Source: an uncultured Caulobacter sp.
Lineage (GTDB): Bacteria; Pseudomonadota; Alphaproteobacteria; Caulobacterales; Caulobacteraceae
Length of the DNA: 32,412 bases
Direction of reading: 5' to 3'
Assembly: GCF_937900395.1 (NCBI RefSeq)
Contig: NZ_CALCDX010000247.1
Span: 1 to 32,412, forward strand
Notes under the pieces: model-generated
The model's database searches: none
What the model was told of the DNA's origin: nothing
What the model saw: the letters and a program-made list of their open reading frames with translations, nothing else
Translations under genes and position numbers: made by a program
Part shown: positions 15,236 to 22,688 of the stretch, piece by piece
How the letters are laid out: every line of letters begins with the position of its first letter
Position numbering within the stretch: the first letter of the stretch is position 1

Positions 15236-16237
15236 ATGAGCCGTCGTATCGTCCTGGTCACCGGCGGGGCCGGCTTCATCGGCTCCAACATCGTCGCCAA
15301 GCTCTGCGAGGATCCGGCGCTGGACGTCGTGGTCTGCGATCGCCTGCGCGACGCGGCCAGCGGCAAGTGGCGCAACATCGCCAAGCACGCGATCGCCGAC
15401 TTCGTCGCGCCCGAGCAGCTGTTCGACTGGCTGGCCCGGCGCGGCTCGGAGGTCGAGCTGATCGTCCACATGGGCGCGGTGTCCTCCACCACCGAGACCG
15501 ACGCCGACAAGATCGTGCAGTCCAACTTCGTACTGTCGCGCGACCTTTGGGACTGGTGCGCCCTGCACGGCAAACGCCTGATCTACGCCTCGTCGGCGGC
15601 GACCTATGGCGACGGCGCGCTGGGCTTCGACGGCAAGGATGACTTGGCGTCGCTGAAGGCCCTGCGTCCGCTGAACGCCTATGGCTGGTCCAAGGCCCTG
15701 TTCGACATCCACGCGGCGCGCGAAGCCGCCCGCGGTCGCGCCCCGACCCAGTGGGTGGGGCTGAAGTTCTTCAACGTCTATGGTCCCAACGAGGACCACA
15801 AGGGCGGCATGAAGTCGGTCGTCGCCCAGATCTGGCCGCGCATCGCCGCGGGCGAGGGGGTGAAGCTCTTCAAGTCGCATAACCCGGACTATGAGGACGG
15901 CGGCCAGCTGCGCGACTTCGTCTATGTCCGCGACGTGGTCGACGTGGTCGCCTGGCTGGCCAAGAGCCCGGCCGTGAATGGCGTCTTCAACCTGGGTTCG
16001 GGACAGGCGCGCTCGTTCCGCGATCTGGCCGTGGCGACGTTTGAGGCGGTCGGCCGCCAGCCGGACATCACCTATATCGACATGCCCGAGGTGCTGCGCG
16101 GCAAGTACCAGTATTACACCCAGGCCGACATGAGCCGTCTGCGCGCGGCCGGCTACAACGCGCCGATGACCGCGCTGGAGGACGGCGTCGCCGACTACGT
16201 GGCGGGCTATCTGAACACCGACGATCCCTATCGCTGA
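15236..16237 (+). CDS. hldD: ADP-L-glycero-D-manno-heptose 6-epimerase
   Basis: A 333-residue short-chain dehydrogenase-type epimerase, which converts ADP-D-glycero- to ADP-L-glycero-D-manno-heptose for the LPS inner core. The NADP-binding glycine motif GGAGFIG is at 10-16; the catalytic Tyr149 and Lys153 are in YGWSK. MGAVSSTTETD (79-89) and FFNVYGPNEDHKGGM are characteristic of HldD rather than other sugar epimerases. It starts 3 bases after kdsA and must be co-transcribed with it. No other heptose pathway gene is in the window. Confidence 0.94.
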   Translation: MSRRIVLVTGGAGFIGSNIVAKLCEDPALDVVVCDRLRDAASGKWRNIAKHAIADFVAPEQLFDWLARRGSEVELIVHMGAVSSTTETDADKIVQSNFVLSRDLWDWCALHGKRLIYASSAATYGDGALGFDGKDDLASLKALRPLNAYGWSKALFDIHAAREAARGRAPTQWVGLKFFNVYGPNEDHKGGMKSVVAQIWPRIAAGEGVKLFKSHNPDYEDGGQLRDFVYVRDVVDVVAWLAKSPAVNGVFNLGSGQARSFRDLAVATFEAVGRQPDITYIDMPEVLRGKYQYYTQADMSRLRAAGYNAPMTALEDGVADYVAGYLNTDDPYR

Positions 16238-16306
16238 GACGTGTCGCCGGTGACCCCGGGGAACACTTGTCCCTGCCTGACGCGGGCGTAAGCTGAACGT
16301 CGATAA

Positions 16307-16323
16307 GTCGAGATCAACTCGAC
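16307..16323. promoter_or_regulatory. Inverted repeat GTCGAG-N5-CTCGAC upstream of the HMGCS-like gene
   Basis: A perfect 6-bp inverted repeat with a 5-base centre lies 17 bases before ATG 16340 and immediately upstream of its GGGAG ribosome binding site. It could be a TetR-type operator or a small mRNA hairpin. No regulator gene lies next to it. Confidence 0.4.
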
Positions 16324-16339
16324 CGGCAGGGAGTGAGAA

Positions 16340-17836
16340 ATGGTCGGCATCGCCGCCTGGGGCGCCTATGCGCCGCGTCTTCGTCTGAGCCGCAAGGCGG
16401 TGACCGAGGCCAACGCCTGGGTCGCGCCGAACCTCAAGGCCAAGGGCAAGGGCGAACGCGCCATGGCCAATTGGGACGAGGACGCCCTGACCATGGCGGT
16501 CGAGGCGGCGCGCGACGCGCTCGGCCCCGACGACGATCGCTCTCATATCGACGCCCTCTATTTCGCCTCGACCACGGCGCCGTTCGCCGACCGGCTGAAC
16601 GCTGGGGTCGTCTCGGCGGCCCTGACGCTGGAGAAGTCGATCGCCGCGACCGACGTGACCGGCTCGCAGCGCTGCGGTCTGACGGCGCTGGGCCAGGCGC
16701 TGTCCGCCGTGGCCGGCGGCGGCGCCAAGGCGGCCCTGGTCGCGGCGGGCGAGCACCGCAAGGCGCGCGCGGCGTCGGCCCAAGAGCTCGACTTCGGCGA
16801 CGGCGCGGCGGCCTTCGTGGTCACCGACAGCCCGGGCGCGGCGGAACTGCTGGGCCGCGGCAGCGTCACGGACGACTTCGTCGACCACTTCCGCGGCGAC
16901 GACGGCGGCTTCGACTACTACTGGGAGGAGCGCTGGATCCGCGACGAGGGGATCATCAAGTTGGTCCCGCCTGCAATCCGCAGGGCGCTTGAGGTTTCTG
17001 GCTTAAGCGCTTCTGAAGTCGACCATTTCTGTTTTCCGTCCACATTCTCCGGTATGGCCGCGAGCGTGGCCAAGGCCGTGGGGATCAAGCCGGAGGCCGT
17101 TCGCGACAACCTCGCCGCCGTGATGGGCGAGGCGGGCTGTGCGCACGGTCCGATCATGCTGGCGCACGCGCTTGAAAACGCTCGTGAAAATGAGGTGATC
17201 CTCGTGGCGCAGTTCGGCCAGGGCGCCGAGGCCCTGGTGTTCCGCGCCACAGGTCAGGGACAGCGTCCCGCGCGCGGCGTCACGGGCTCGCTGGCCGATC
17301 GAAAAGAAGAGACCAACTACCTGAAATTCCTGACCTTCAATGGTCTTGTCGAGTGGGACAAGGGCATGCGGGCCGAGAAGGACAACAAGACCGCCCTGAC
17401 GACCCTCTATCGCAACGAGGACATGATCCTGGGCCTAGTCGGCGGCCGCTGCCGCGAGACCGGCGTCGTCCAGTTCCCGCGCACCCGCATCTCGGTGGCG
17501 CCGAACAACCCGGCCGTCGACACCCAGGAACCGTACAAATTCGCCGAGCGGCGCGCGAGCATTCTCAGCTATTCCGCTGATTACCTGACCTTTTCCATGT
17601 CGCCGCCGAACCACTACGGCATGGTCGTCTTCGAGGGCGGTGGGCGGATCATGATGGACATCACCGACGTCGCGCCGGGCGACGTCGAGACCGGCCTGCC
17701 GGTGCGGATGGTCTTTCGCATCAAGGAGGTCGACGAGAAGCGCGGCTTCGTCCGCTACTTCTGGAAGGCGACGCCCGACCGCGCCGCCGTTGCCGCTCAA
17801 TCTTCGCATTCCAACGAAATTCGGGCCGCCGAATAG
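16340..17836 (+). CDS. HMG-CoA-synthase-like protein fused to a C-terminal OB-fold (DUF35-type) domain
   Basis: A 498-residue fusion. Residues 1-305 follow the archaeal HMG-CoA synthase fold (thiolase superfamily): MVGIAAWGAYAPR at the start and the nucleophile Cys112 in GSQRCGLTA. Against the archaeal family pattern as I recall it, the catalytic Glu of SESHPY is Thr78 (STTAPF) and the catalytic His of VFHQPNGK is Pro233 (CFPSTFSG). Residues about 355-480 resemble a DUF35 rubredoxin/OB-fold, but the zinc-finger part keeps a single cysteine (Cys371). The thiolase gene starts 11 bases later. The pair resembles the archaeal thiolase/HMGCS/DUF35 complex, in which DUF35 helps CoA channelling. The altered triad makes true HMG-CoA synthesis doubtful; the substrate is unknown. 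Confidence 0.85.
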   Translation: MVGIAAWGAYAPRLRLSRKAVTEANAWVAPNLKAKGKGERAMANWDEDALTMAVEAARDALGPDDDRSHIDALYFASTTAPFADRLNAGVVSAALTLEKSIAATDVTGSQRCGLTALGQALSAVAGGGAKAALVAAGEHRKARAASAQELDFGDGAAAFVVTDSPGAAELLGRGSVTDDFVDHFRGDDGGFDYYWEERWIRDEGIIKLVPPAIRRALEVSGLSASEVDHFCFPSTFSGMAASVAKAVGIKPEAVRDNLAAVMGEAGCAHGPIMLAHALENARENEVILVAQFGQGAEALVFRATGQGQRPARGVTGSLADRKEETNYLKFLTFNGLVEWDKGMRAEKDNKTALTTLYRNEDMILGLVGGRCRETGVVQFPRTRISVAPNNPAVDTQEPYKFAERRASILSYSADYLTFSMSPPNHYGMVVFEGGGRIMMDITDVAPGDVETGLPVRMVFRIKEVDEKRGFVRYFWKATPDRAAVAAQSSHSNEIRAAE

Positions 17837-17847
17837 GGAGACCGCAC

Positions 17848-19050
17848 ATGCCACAGGGTATCCGCGACAAGGTCGCCATCCTCGGGATGGGCTGCAGCAA
17901 GTTCGGCGAGCGCTGGGACGCCGGCCCCGACGATCTGATGGTCGAGGCCTATCTGGAAGCCATGCAGGACGCCGGGATCGAACCGACCCAGCTGGACGCG
18001 GCGTGGTTCTCGACCCACATCGACGAGATCGGCTCGGGCAAGGGCGGCACGCCGCTGTCGATCGCCCTGCGCCTGCCCAACATCGCCGTGACGCGGGTCG
18101 AGAACTTCTGCGCCTCGGGATCGGAAGCCTTCCGGGGCGCGGTCTACGCCGTGGCGGCGGGCGCGGCCGACATTGCCCTGGCGGTCGGCGTCGAGAAGCT
18201 GAAGGACACCGGCTATGGCGGCCTTCCGGTCGCCAATCCCGGCACGCTGAGCCCGCAGGTCATGCCGAACGGTTCGGCCCCCGGCAACTTCGCCCAACTG
18301 GCGAGCGCCTATCGCGCCAAGCACGGCGTCTCCAAGGAGGACCTGAAGCGGGCCATCGCCCACGTCTCGGTCAAGAGCCACGCCAACGGCGCCAAGAACC
18401 CCAAGGCCCACCTGCGCAAGCCGATCACCGAGGAGCAGGCCCTGAACGCGCCGCTGATCGCCGAGCCTCTGGGCCTGTTCGACTGCTGCGGCGTCTCGGA
18501 CGGCGCGGCGGCGGCGATCGTCACCACGCCCGAGATCGCCCGCGCCCTGGGTAAGCACGACCTCGTTACGGTCAAGGCGCTGCAGCTGTCCGTCTCGAAC
18601 GGCTACGAGAGCCAGTATAACGGCTGGGACGGCAGTCACTTCCACACCGCCCGCATCGCCGCCGGCAAGGCCTACAAGGAAGCCGGCATCGAGCGGCCGC
18701 GCGAGCAGATCTCGATGATGGAGGTGCATGACTGCTTCTCGGTCACCGAGCTGGTGACGATGGAGGACCTCTTCATTTCGCCGGAAGGCCAGGGCTGGCG
18801 CGACGTGCTGGACGGCTTCTACGACGCCGACGGCGGCGTGCCGTGCCAGATCGATGGCGGCCTCAAGTGCTTCGGCCACCCGATCGGCGCCTCGGGCCTG
18901 CGCATGCTTTACGAGATGTACCTGCAGCTGCAGGGACGGGCGGGCGAGCGGCAGCTGGCCAACCCCGTCTTCGGCATGACCCACAACCTGGGCGGCGCGC
19001 CGGCCAGCAATGTCTGCTCGGTCGCGATCATCGGCCAAGAGGGGGCTTAA
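17848..19050 (+). CDS. SCP2/lipid-transfer-type thiolase (acetyl-CoA acetyltransferase family)
   Basis: This 400-residue thiolase-fold protein belongs to the SCP-x-like branch used with DUF35 partners. The nucleophile is Cys88 in ENFCASGSEAF. HDCFSVTEL (His294, Cys296) and GGLKCFGHPIGASG (His344) supply the other active-site residues, all in place, so it is probably active. GGAG-type spacing (agggagacc) precedes ATG 17848. It lies 11 bases after the HMGCS-like/OB-fold gene and is probably its physical partner. Condensation or cleavage of a beta-ketoacyl-CoA or a retro-aldol role, as in steroid-degrading Ltp2 enzymes, are both possible; no steroid genes lie nearby. Confidence 0.88.
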   Translation: MPQGIRDKVAILGMGCSKFGERWDAGPDDLMVEAYLEAMQDAGIEPTQLDAAWFSTHIDEIGSGKGGTPLSIALRLPNIAVTRVENFCASGSEAFRGAVYAVAAGAADIALAVGVEKLKDTGYGGLPVANPGTLSPQVMPNGSAPGNFAQLASAYRAKHGVSKEDLKRAIAHVSVKSHANGAKNPKAHLRKPITEEQALNAPLIAEPLGLFDCCGVSDGAAAAIVTTPEIARALGKHDLVTVKALQLSVSNGYESQYNGWDGSHFHTARIAAGKAYKEAGIERPREQISMMEVHDCFSVTELVTMEDLFISPEGQGWRDVLDGFYDADGGVPCQIDGGLKCFGHPIGASGLRMLYEMYLQLQGRAGERQLANPVFGMTHNLGGAPASNVCSVAIIGQEGA

Positions 19051-19082
19051 TTCCTTCCGGCGCTTGATGTACCGAGGAGCCC

Positions 19083-20201
19083 ATGGCTCTCAAAGGCTTC
19101 AAGCGCTGGATCTTCGCGGGCGTCGTCCTGTTCCTGGCGCTGATCCTGTCGGCGGCCTTCATCTGGCGCTACGACATTCTCAGCAACGCGCTGGACCCCA
19201 AGGTCCCGTTCCTGACCTATCACCCGCCGCCCGCGCCGGATTACGGCAAGCGGGCGTCCTGGGCGCTGCTGCCGCGCAACCCCGAGGCCGTTCCGCCCGC
19301 CGATCGTCCCGTCGACATCTTCTTCGTCCATCCGACGACCTTCGACGGCGGGCGCGACTGGAACGGCGGCATCGACCAGCCCAAGGCCGCGCGGTTCCTG
19401 TCGCGGGTGGTGCTGCCCAACTATGCCGGCCCGTTCGACCGCGTCGGGCGGCTCTTCGCGCCGCGCTATCGCCAGGCCAGCCTCTACACCTATCTAACCC
19501 TGCGCGACGACGCCCGCGAGGCGCGGCGCTTTGCCTATGGCGACGTGCTGCAGGCCTTCCGCGCCTATCGCGTCCGCTATGGCCAGGACCGGCCGTTCAT
19601 CATCGTCGGGGTGGAGCAGGGCGGCTCGCTGGCCGCGCGCCTGCTGAGCGAGGAGATCGCCGCCAAGCCCGAGCTCAAGAGCCGCCTCGTCGCCGCCTAC
19701 CTGATCGAGACCCCGGTTCCGGCCGACGAATATACGCCCGCCGCGCCGCTGCCGGCCTGCGAGCGTAAAGCCCAGGCCGGGTGCGTCGCCGCCTGGATCT
19801 CGGCGCCGGAAGGCGATTTCCAGCGGGTGCAGGAGGTGATCGGCCGCTCGCTGATCTGGGATCCGTCGGACCAGCTGGTGAACCTCGAAGGCCGCACGCC
19901 GCTGTGCTTCAACCCGTTGCTGGGCGGGACCTCGCTGGAGCGGGCGCCGGCCCGGCTGAACCTGGGCGCCGCCAACGCCACCGGGCTCGACTGGGGCGCC
20001 CGGCCGCCATTCCTCCAGCGCCAGGTGTCGGCGCGTTGCGAAAGCGGGATCCTGCGCACCAGCAAGCCGAAATCGAGTTCGCTGCGCGACAGCGGCTCAT
20101 GGGCCGACCGGCGTAAGGTCGACGCCTTCAACCTGTTCTACGCCGACCTGGAAGCCGACGCCCTGGAGCGTGCGAAGGCCGCGGTCTCAGCCGGACGCTA
20201 G
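19083..20201 (+). CDS. DUF3089 alpha/beta-hydrolase-like protein, membrane-anchored
   Basis: A 372-residue protein with one N-terminal membrane anchor (residues 9-27) and an exported DUF3089 domain: VDIFFVHPTTF at 77-87 and the helix after PFIIVG. In DUF3089 proteins I expect a nucleophile elbow like GHSQGS; here it reads GVEQGGS, with Glu178 where the Ser would be, so ordinary serine-hydrolase activity looks lost unless Ser182 substitutes. GAGGAG lies just upstream of ATG 19083. It follows the thiolase by 32 bases and may be in the same transcript. Its end overlaps the DUF6285 gene on the other strand by 15 bases. Confidence 0.85.
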   Translation: MALKGFKRWIFAGVVLFLALILSAAFIWRYDILSNALDPKVPFLTYHPPPAPDYGKRASWALLPRNPEAVPPADRPVDIFFVHPTTFDGGRDWNGGIDQPKAARFLSRVVLPNYAGPFDRVGRLFAPRYRQASLYTYLTLRDDAREARRFAYGDVLQAFRAYRVRYGQDRPFIIVGVEQGGSLAARLLSEEIAAKPELKSRLVAAYLIETPVPADEYTPAAPLPACERKAQAGCVAAWISAPEGDFQRVQEVIGRSLIWDPSDQLVNLEGRTPLCFNPLLGGTSLERAPARLNLGAANATGLDWGARPPFLQRQVSARCESGILRTSKPKSSSLRDSGSWADRRKVDAFNLFYADLEADALERAKAAVSAGR

Positions 20202-20558
20202 GAGCGCCTCCAGCCCGCCATAGGTCGGTTGGTCGATCCGGATCTGCCCGATCGCCGTCGCGCGGAGGTGGGCCAGCAGCGCCGGGTCGCGCGGCGCGAT
20301 CCGGCCTTCGCGGAGGGCGTCGCAAAGCGCGCCGTTCAAGGTCGAGAAATCGCCGTCCCAGCGCAGCAGCGCTTGCAGACGCTCGACCGCCTCGATCTCC
20401 AGCATCGCGCCAAGTTCAGCCTCGCGCGCCACCGTGGCCCGGGCGTTGTCGGCCACGCGGGCCAGGAAGGCCTGGCGGGCGTCGCCTGGCGTGGCGGGCT
20501 GGGCGTCGAAGGCGGCGATCGCCTCGGACAGTTCGGCGGCGGTCGGATGGCTGATCAT
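20187..20558 (-). CDS. DUF6285 family protein
   Basis: A 123-residue, helix-rich, probably cytoplasmic protein with no membrane segment or metal motif that I can see. Its start (ATG 20558) overlaps the stop of the upstream phosphotransferase gene as ATGA, which is the usual arrangement for DUF6285 proteins, found next to acyl-CoA dehydrogenase-linked phosphotransferases. The function is unknown; it may be a small partner of the kinase. The last 15 bases overlap the DUF3089 gene tail to tail. I place it by the neighbour and by sequence character, so the family name is moderately certain. Confidence 0.72.
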   Translation of the reverse strand: MISHPTAAELSEAIAAFDAQPATPGDARQAFLARVADNARATVAREAELGAMLEIEAVERLQALLRWDGDFSTLNGALCDALREGRIAPRDPALLAHLRATAIGQIRIDQPTYGGLEALLASG

Positions 20559-21520
20559 GCGGCCTCCATCAGGGCGACGAGGTCGATCTCGGTCTCGCTG
20601 GTCCGGCGGCCGATCATGGCGCGCTCGATCGAGCGGTCCGCGCCGGCGGCGAAGCTCTGGTACATCATCAGGCACATGACGCCCCATTTGAGCGACCCCA
20701 GCGCCTGCCAGAACTTGACGCGCTCCAAGGAGACGTCGCCGCCGTGGCCGGCCAGCAGGTCGGCATAGTCGCCAAAGCCACCGACGGGCTTGCGCCATTC
20801 GCCGAACCGCCAGGAATTGACGCACATCCAGCCCAGGTCCTCGGTCGGGTCTCCCAGATGGGCCAGCTCCCAGTCGAGCACGCCAACCAAGCCTTGTTCG
20901 GGATGGATCATCAGATTGCCGTTCCGGAAATCGCCGTGAACCAGCACCGGCTTTTCAGGCGGGGGCGGCGCGATGGCCTCCAGCCAGCGGAAGGCGGCCT
21001 CCAGGATCGGGCGCGGCGCTTTCATCTGGCGATAAAGGTCCTCGTAGCGCGCCAGCTCGCCTCGGGCGTCCGACTGGGCCAGCGGCGGCAGGCCTTCGGT
21101 CGGGATGGCGTGGATGCGGGCCAGAACCTCGCCGCAGCGGCGCGCCAGGCCGGGGCGGACGCTGGCGAAGGCCTCGTCGCGGACGATCCGTCGTCCCAAG
21201 GTCTCCCCCTCCAGGCGACGCATGACATAGGCCTCGCCAAGCGCGTCCTCCGGTTGGCAGACGCGGATGACGCTGGGGGCGGGGGCGCCGGCCGCGTCGG
21301 CGGCGCGGATCAGGGCGGCTTCGCTGGCGAGGGGCAGGGCGGTGTCGCGCGGCAGCGCGCCGTCCGGCCGCCGACGCAGGATCAGCGGCGTCCCATCGTC
21401 CAGGTCGAAGGCCCAGGTTTCGAGGCTGGCGCCGCCCGACAGTCGGCGGGCGTTGCGAGCGCCGGTCGCGGCGGGCGACAGGCGCGGGGCGAGGCGATCC
21501 AGGGCGGCGACGACATCCAT
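20555..21520 (-). CDS. Phosphotransferase family protein (ACAD10/11 kinase-like, APH fold)
   Basis: This is a 321-residue aminoglycoside-phosphotransferase-fold kinase. The catalytic loop is VLVHGDFRNGN (His195, Asp197, Asn202) and the metal-binding motif is LDWELAHLGDP (Asp216). The N-lobe has GGASLETWAF (29-38) as the nucleotide loop and ILRRRP (47-52). The FRNGN and DWELAHLGDP wording matches the branch fused to acyl-CoA dehydrogenases in ACAD10/ACAD11, which phosphorylate 4-hydroxyacyl-CoA during catabolism, rather than antibiotic-modifying enzymes. No dehydrogenase gene is adjacent. It is coupled to DUF6285 by a 4-base overlap and is divergent from the DUF808 gene. Confidence 0.88.
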   Translation of the reverse strand: MDVVAALDRLAPRLSPAATGARNARRLSGGASLETWAFDLDDGTPLILRRRPDGALPRDTALPLASEAALIRAADAAGAPAPSVIRVCQPEDALGEAYVMRRLEGETLGRRIVRDEAFASVRPGLARRCGEVLARIHAIPTEGLPPLAQSDARGELARYEDLYRQMKAPRPILEAAFRWLEAIAPPPPEKPVLVHGDFRNGNLMIHPEQGLVGVLDWELAHLGDPTEDLGWMCVNSWRFGEWRKPVGGFGDYADLLAGHGGDVSLERVKFWQALGSLKWGVMCLMMYQSFAAGADRSIERAMIGRRTSETEIDLVALMEAA

Positions 21521-21630
21521 GGAAGGGAAGCTTCCAGCCTTGACCCGGCGTCAGGCAAGACCTCGTCATCTTTACGGCGAGCCCGGCTGGCCTTAGGCAC
21601 GGACTCACCATTCGCTGTTCAGGATTTCCG

Positions 21631-22575
21631 ATGCCCTCCGGTCTCGCCGCGCTGCTCGATGACGTCGCCGGCATCACCAAGCTGGCCGCCGCTTCCCTCG
21701 ATGACGTGACCGGCGCGGCCGGCAAGGCGGGGTCCAAGGCTGTGGGCGTGGTGGTCGACGACACCGCCGTGACGCCGGGCTACGCCATGGGCTTCACGCC
21801 CGATAGGGAACTGCCGATCGTCTGGAAGATCGCGCTCGGCTCGCTGCGCAACAAGCTGCTGTTCCTGTTGCCGGGCGCCATGCTGCTGTCGGCCTTCGCG
21901 CCGTGGGCGGTGACGCCGATCCTGATGTGCGGCGGCGCCTATCTGGCGTTCGAGGCGACCGAGAAGATTCTGGAAGCCTTCACGCCCGAGCATGAAGGCG
22001 AGGCGGTCGAAGAGCTGGCGCTTAGCGGGCCCGAACTCGAGAAGCAGAAGGTGACCGGCGCCATCCGCACCGACTTCATCCTGTCGGCGGAGATCATGGC
22101 GATCGCCCTGGCCGACGTTTCCGACAAACCGCTCGCCATCCAGGCTGGCGCCCTGGCCGTCGTCGGCGTTCTGCTGACCATCGGCGTCTATGGCGCGGTC
22201 GCCTTGATCGTGAAAATGGACGACATCGGCTTGCACCTGTCGCGGGGCAAGGTTCAGAGCCTGCGCGGCTTCGGCCGCGGACTGGTCAAGGCCATGCCCT
22301 GGACCATGGAGGCCCTGACCGTGATCGGCACCGCGGCCATGCTGTGGGTCGGCGGCGGCATCATCGTGCACGGACTTGAGAAGTTCCACCTGACCCCCGT
22401 GCCGCACTGGGTCGAGGGCTTCTCACACTGGGCGGGCCAAGCGCCGGGCGTCGGCGCGCTGGCCGGCTGGCTGGCGTTCGCGCTGGGCTCGGCCGTGGTT
22501 GGTCTCGTGATCGGCGGCGTCCTGGCCGGCGTCATGCACCTCTGGCATCACCGCAAGGGCGCGGCGGCGCACTAG
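21631..22575 (+). CDS. DUF808 (YedI-like) inner-membrane protein
   Basis: A 314-residue membrane protein of the DUF808 family. The signature MPSGLAALLDDVAGI at the N terminus and VVVDDTAVTPGY near 40-51 are followed by roughly six hydrophobic segments: about 74-90, 93-105, 150-162, 168-195, 227-250 and 270-305. Function is unknown in E. coli YedI too. It starts 110 bases from the divergent phosphotransferase and carries an AGGA site 7 bases upstream. Its TAG stop codon is the first three bases of a palindromic repeat. Confidence 0.88.
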   Translation: MPSGLAALLDDVAGITKLAAASLDDVTGAAGKAGSKAVGVVVDDTAVTPGYAMGFTPDRELPIVWKIALGSLRNKLLFLLPGAMLLSAFAPWAVTPILMCGGAYLAFEATEKILEAFTPEHEGEAVEELALSGPELEKQKVTGAIRTDFILSAEIMAIALADVSDKPLAIQAGALAVVGVLLTIGVYGAVALIVKMDDIGLHLSRGKVQSLRGFGRGLVKAMPWTMEALTVIGTAAMLWVGGGIIVHGLEKFHLTPVPHWVEGFSHWAGQAPGVGALAGWLAFALGSAVVGLVIGGVLAGVMHLWHHRKGAAAH

Positions 22576-22624
22576 AGCATTTTCCGATAAGTGTGCAGCG
22601 GTTATCGGATCGAAAAATGCTCTA
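22573..22624. repeat. Palindromic element 1 (tagagcatttt ends)
   Basis: The ends tagagcatttt and aaaatgctcta are perfect 11-base reverse complements, with ccgataa and ttatcgg pairing further in. The leftmost tag is the stop codon of the DUF808 gene. Confidence 0.8.
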
Positions 22625-22635
22625 AACTTTTGAAA

Positions 22636-22688
22636 TAGAGCCCTTTTTATCCGATCTGATTGGTTCAATCAGATCGGAAAGGGCTCTA
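22636..22688. repeat. Palindromic element 2 (tagagcccttt ends)
   Basis: Arms beginning tagagcccttt and ccgatctgattg pair with caatcagatcgg and aaagggctcta around a 3-base gtt loop; only a few bases are unpaired. The right end, read on the minus strand, is the TAG stop of recG. The stem flanked by T runs would terminate transcription in both directions. Confidence 0.85.

Noticed and set aside
14222..16888. 888-codon open frame on the minus strand
   Set aside because: It lies antisense to kdsA, hldD and the HMGCS-like gene, which have clear family motifs; its translation is Arg/Gly/Asp/Val-rich without domains, a common artefact in high-GC DNA.
20559..20825. Upstream extension of DUF6285 to 212 residues
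   Set aside because: The extra part is the phosphotransferase gene read in another frame; the ATGA overlap gives a natural start at 20558.
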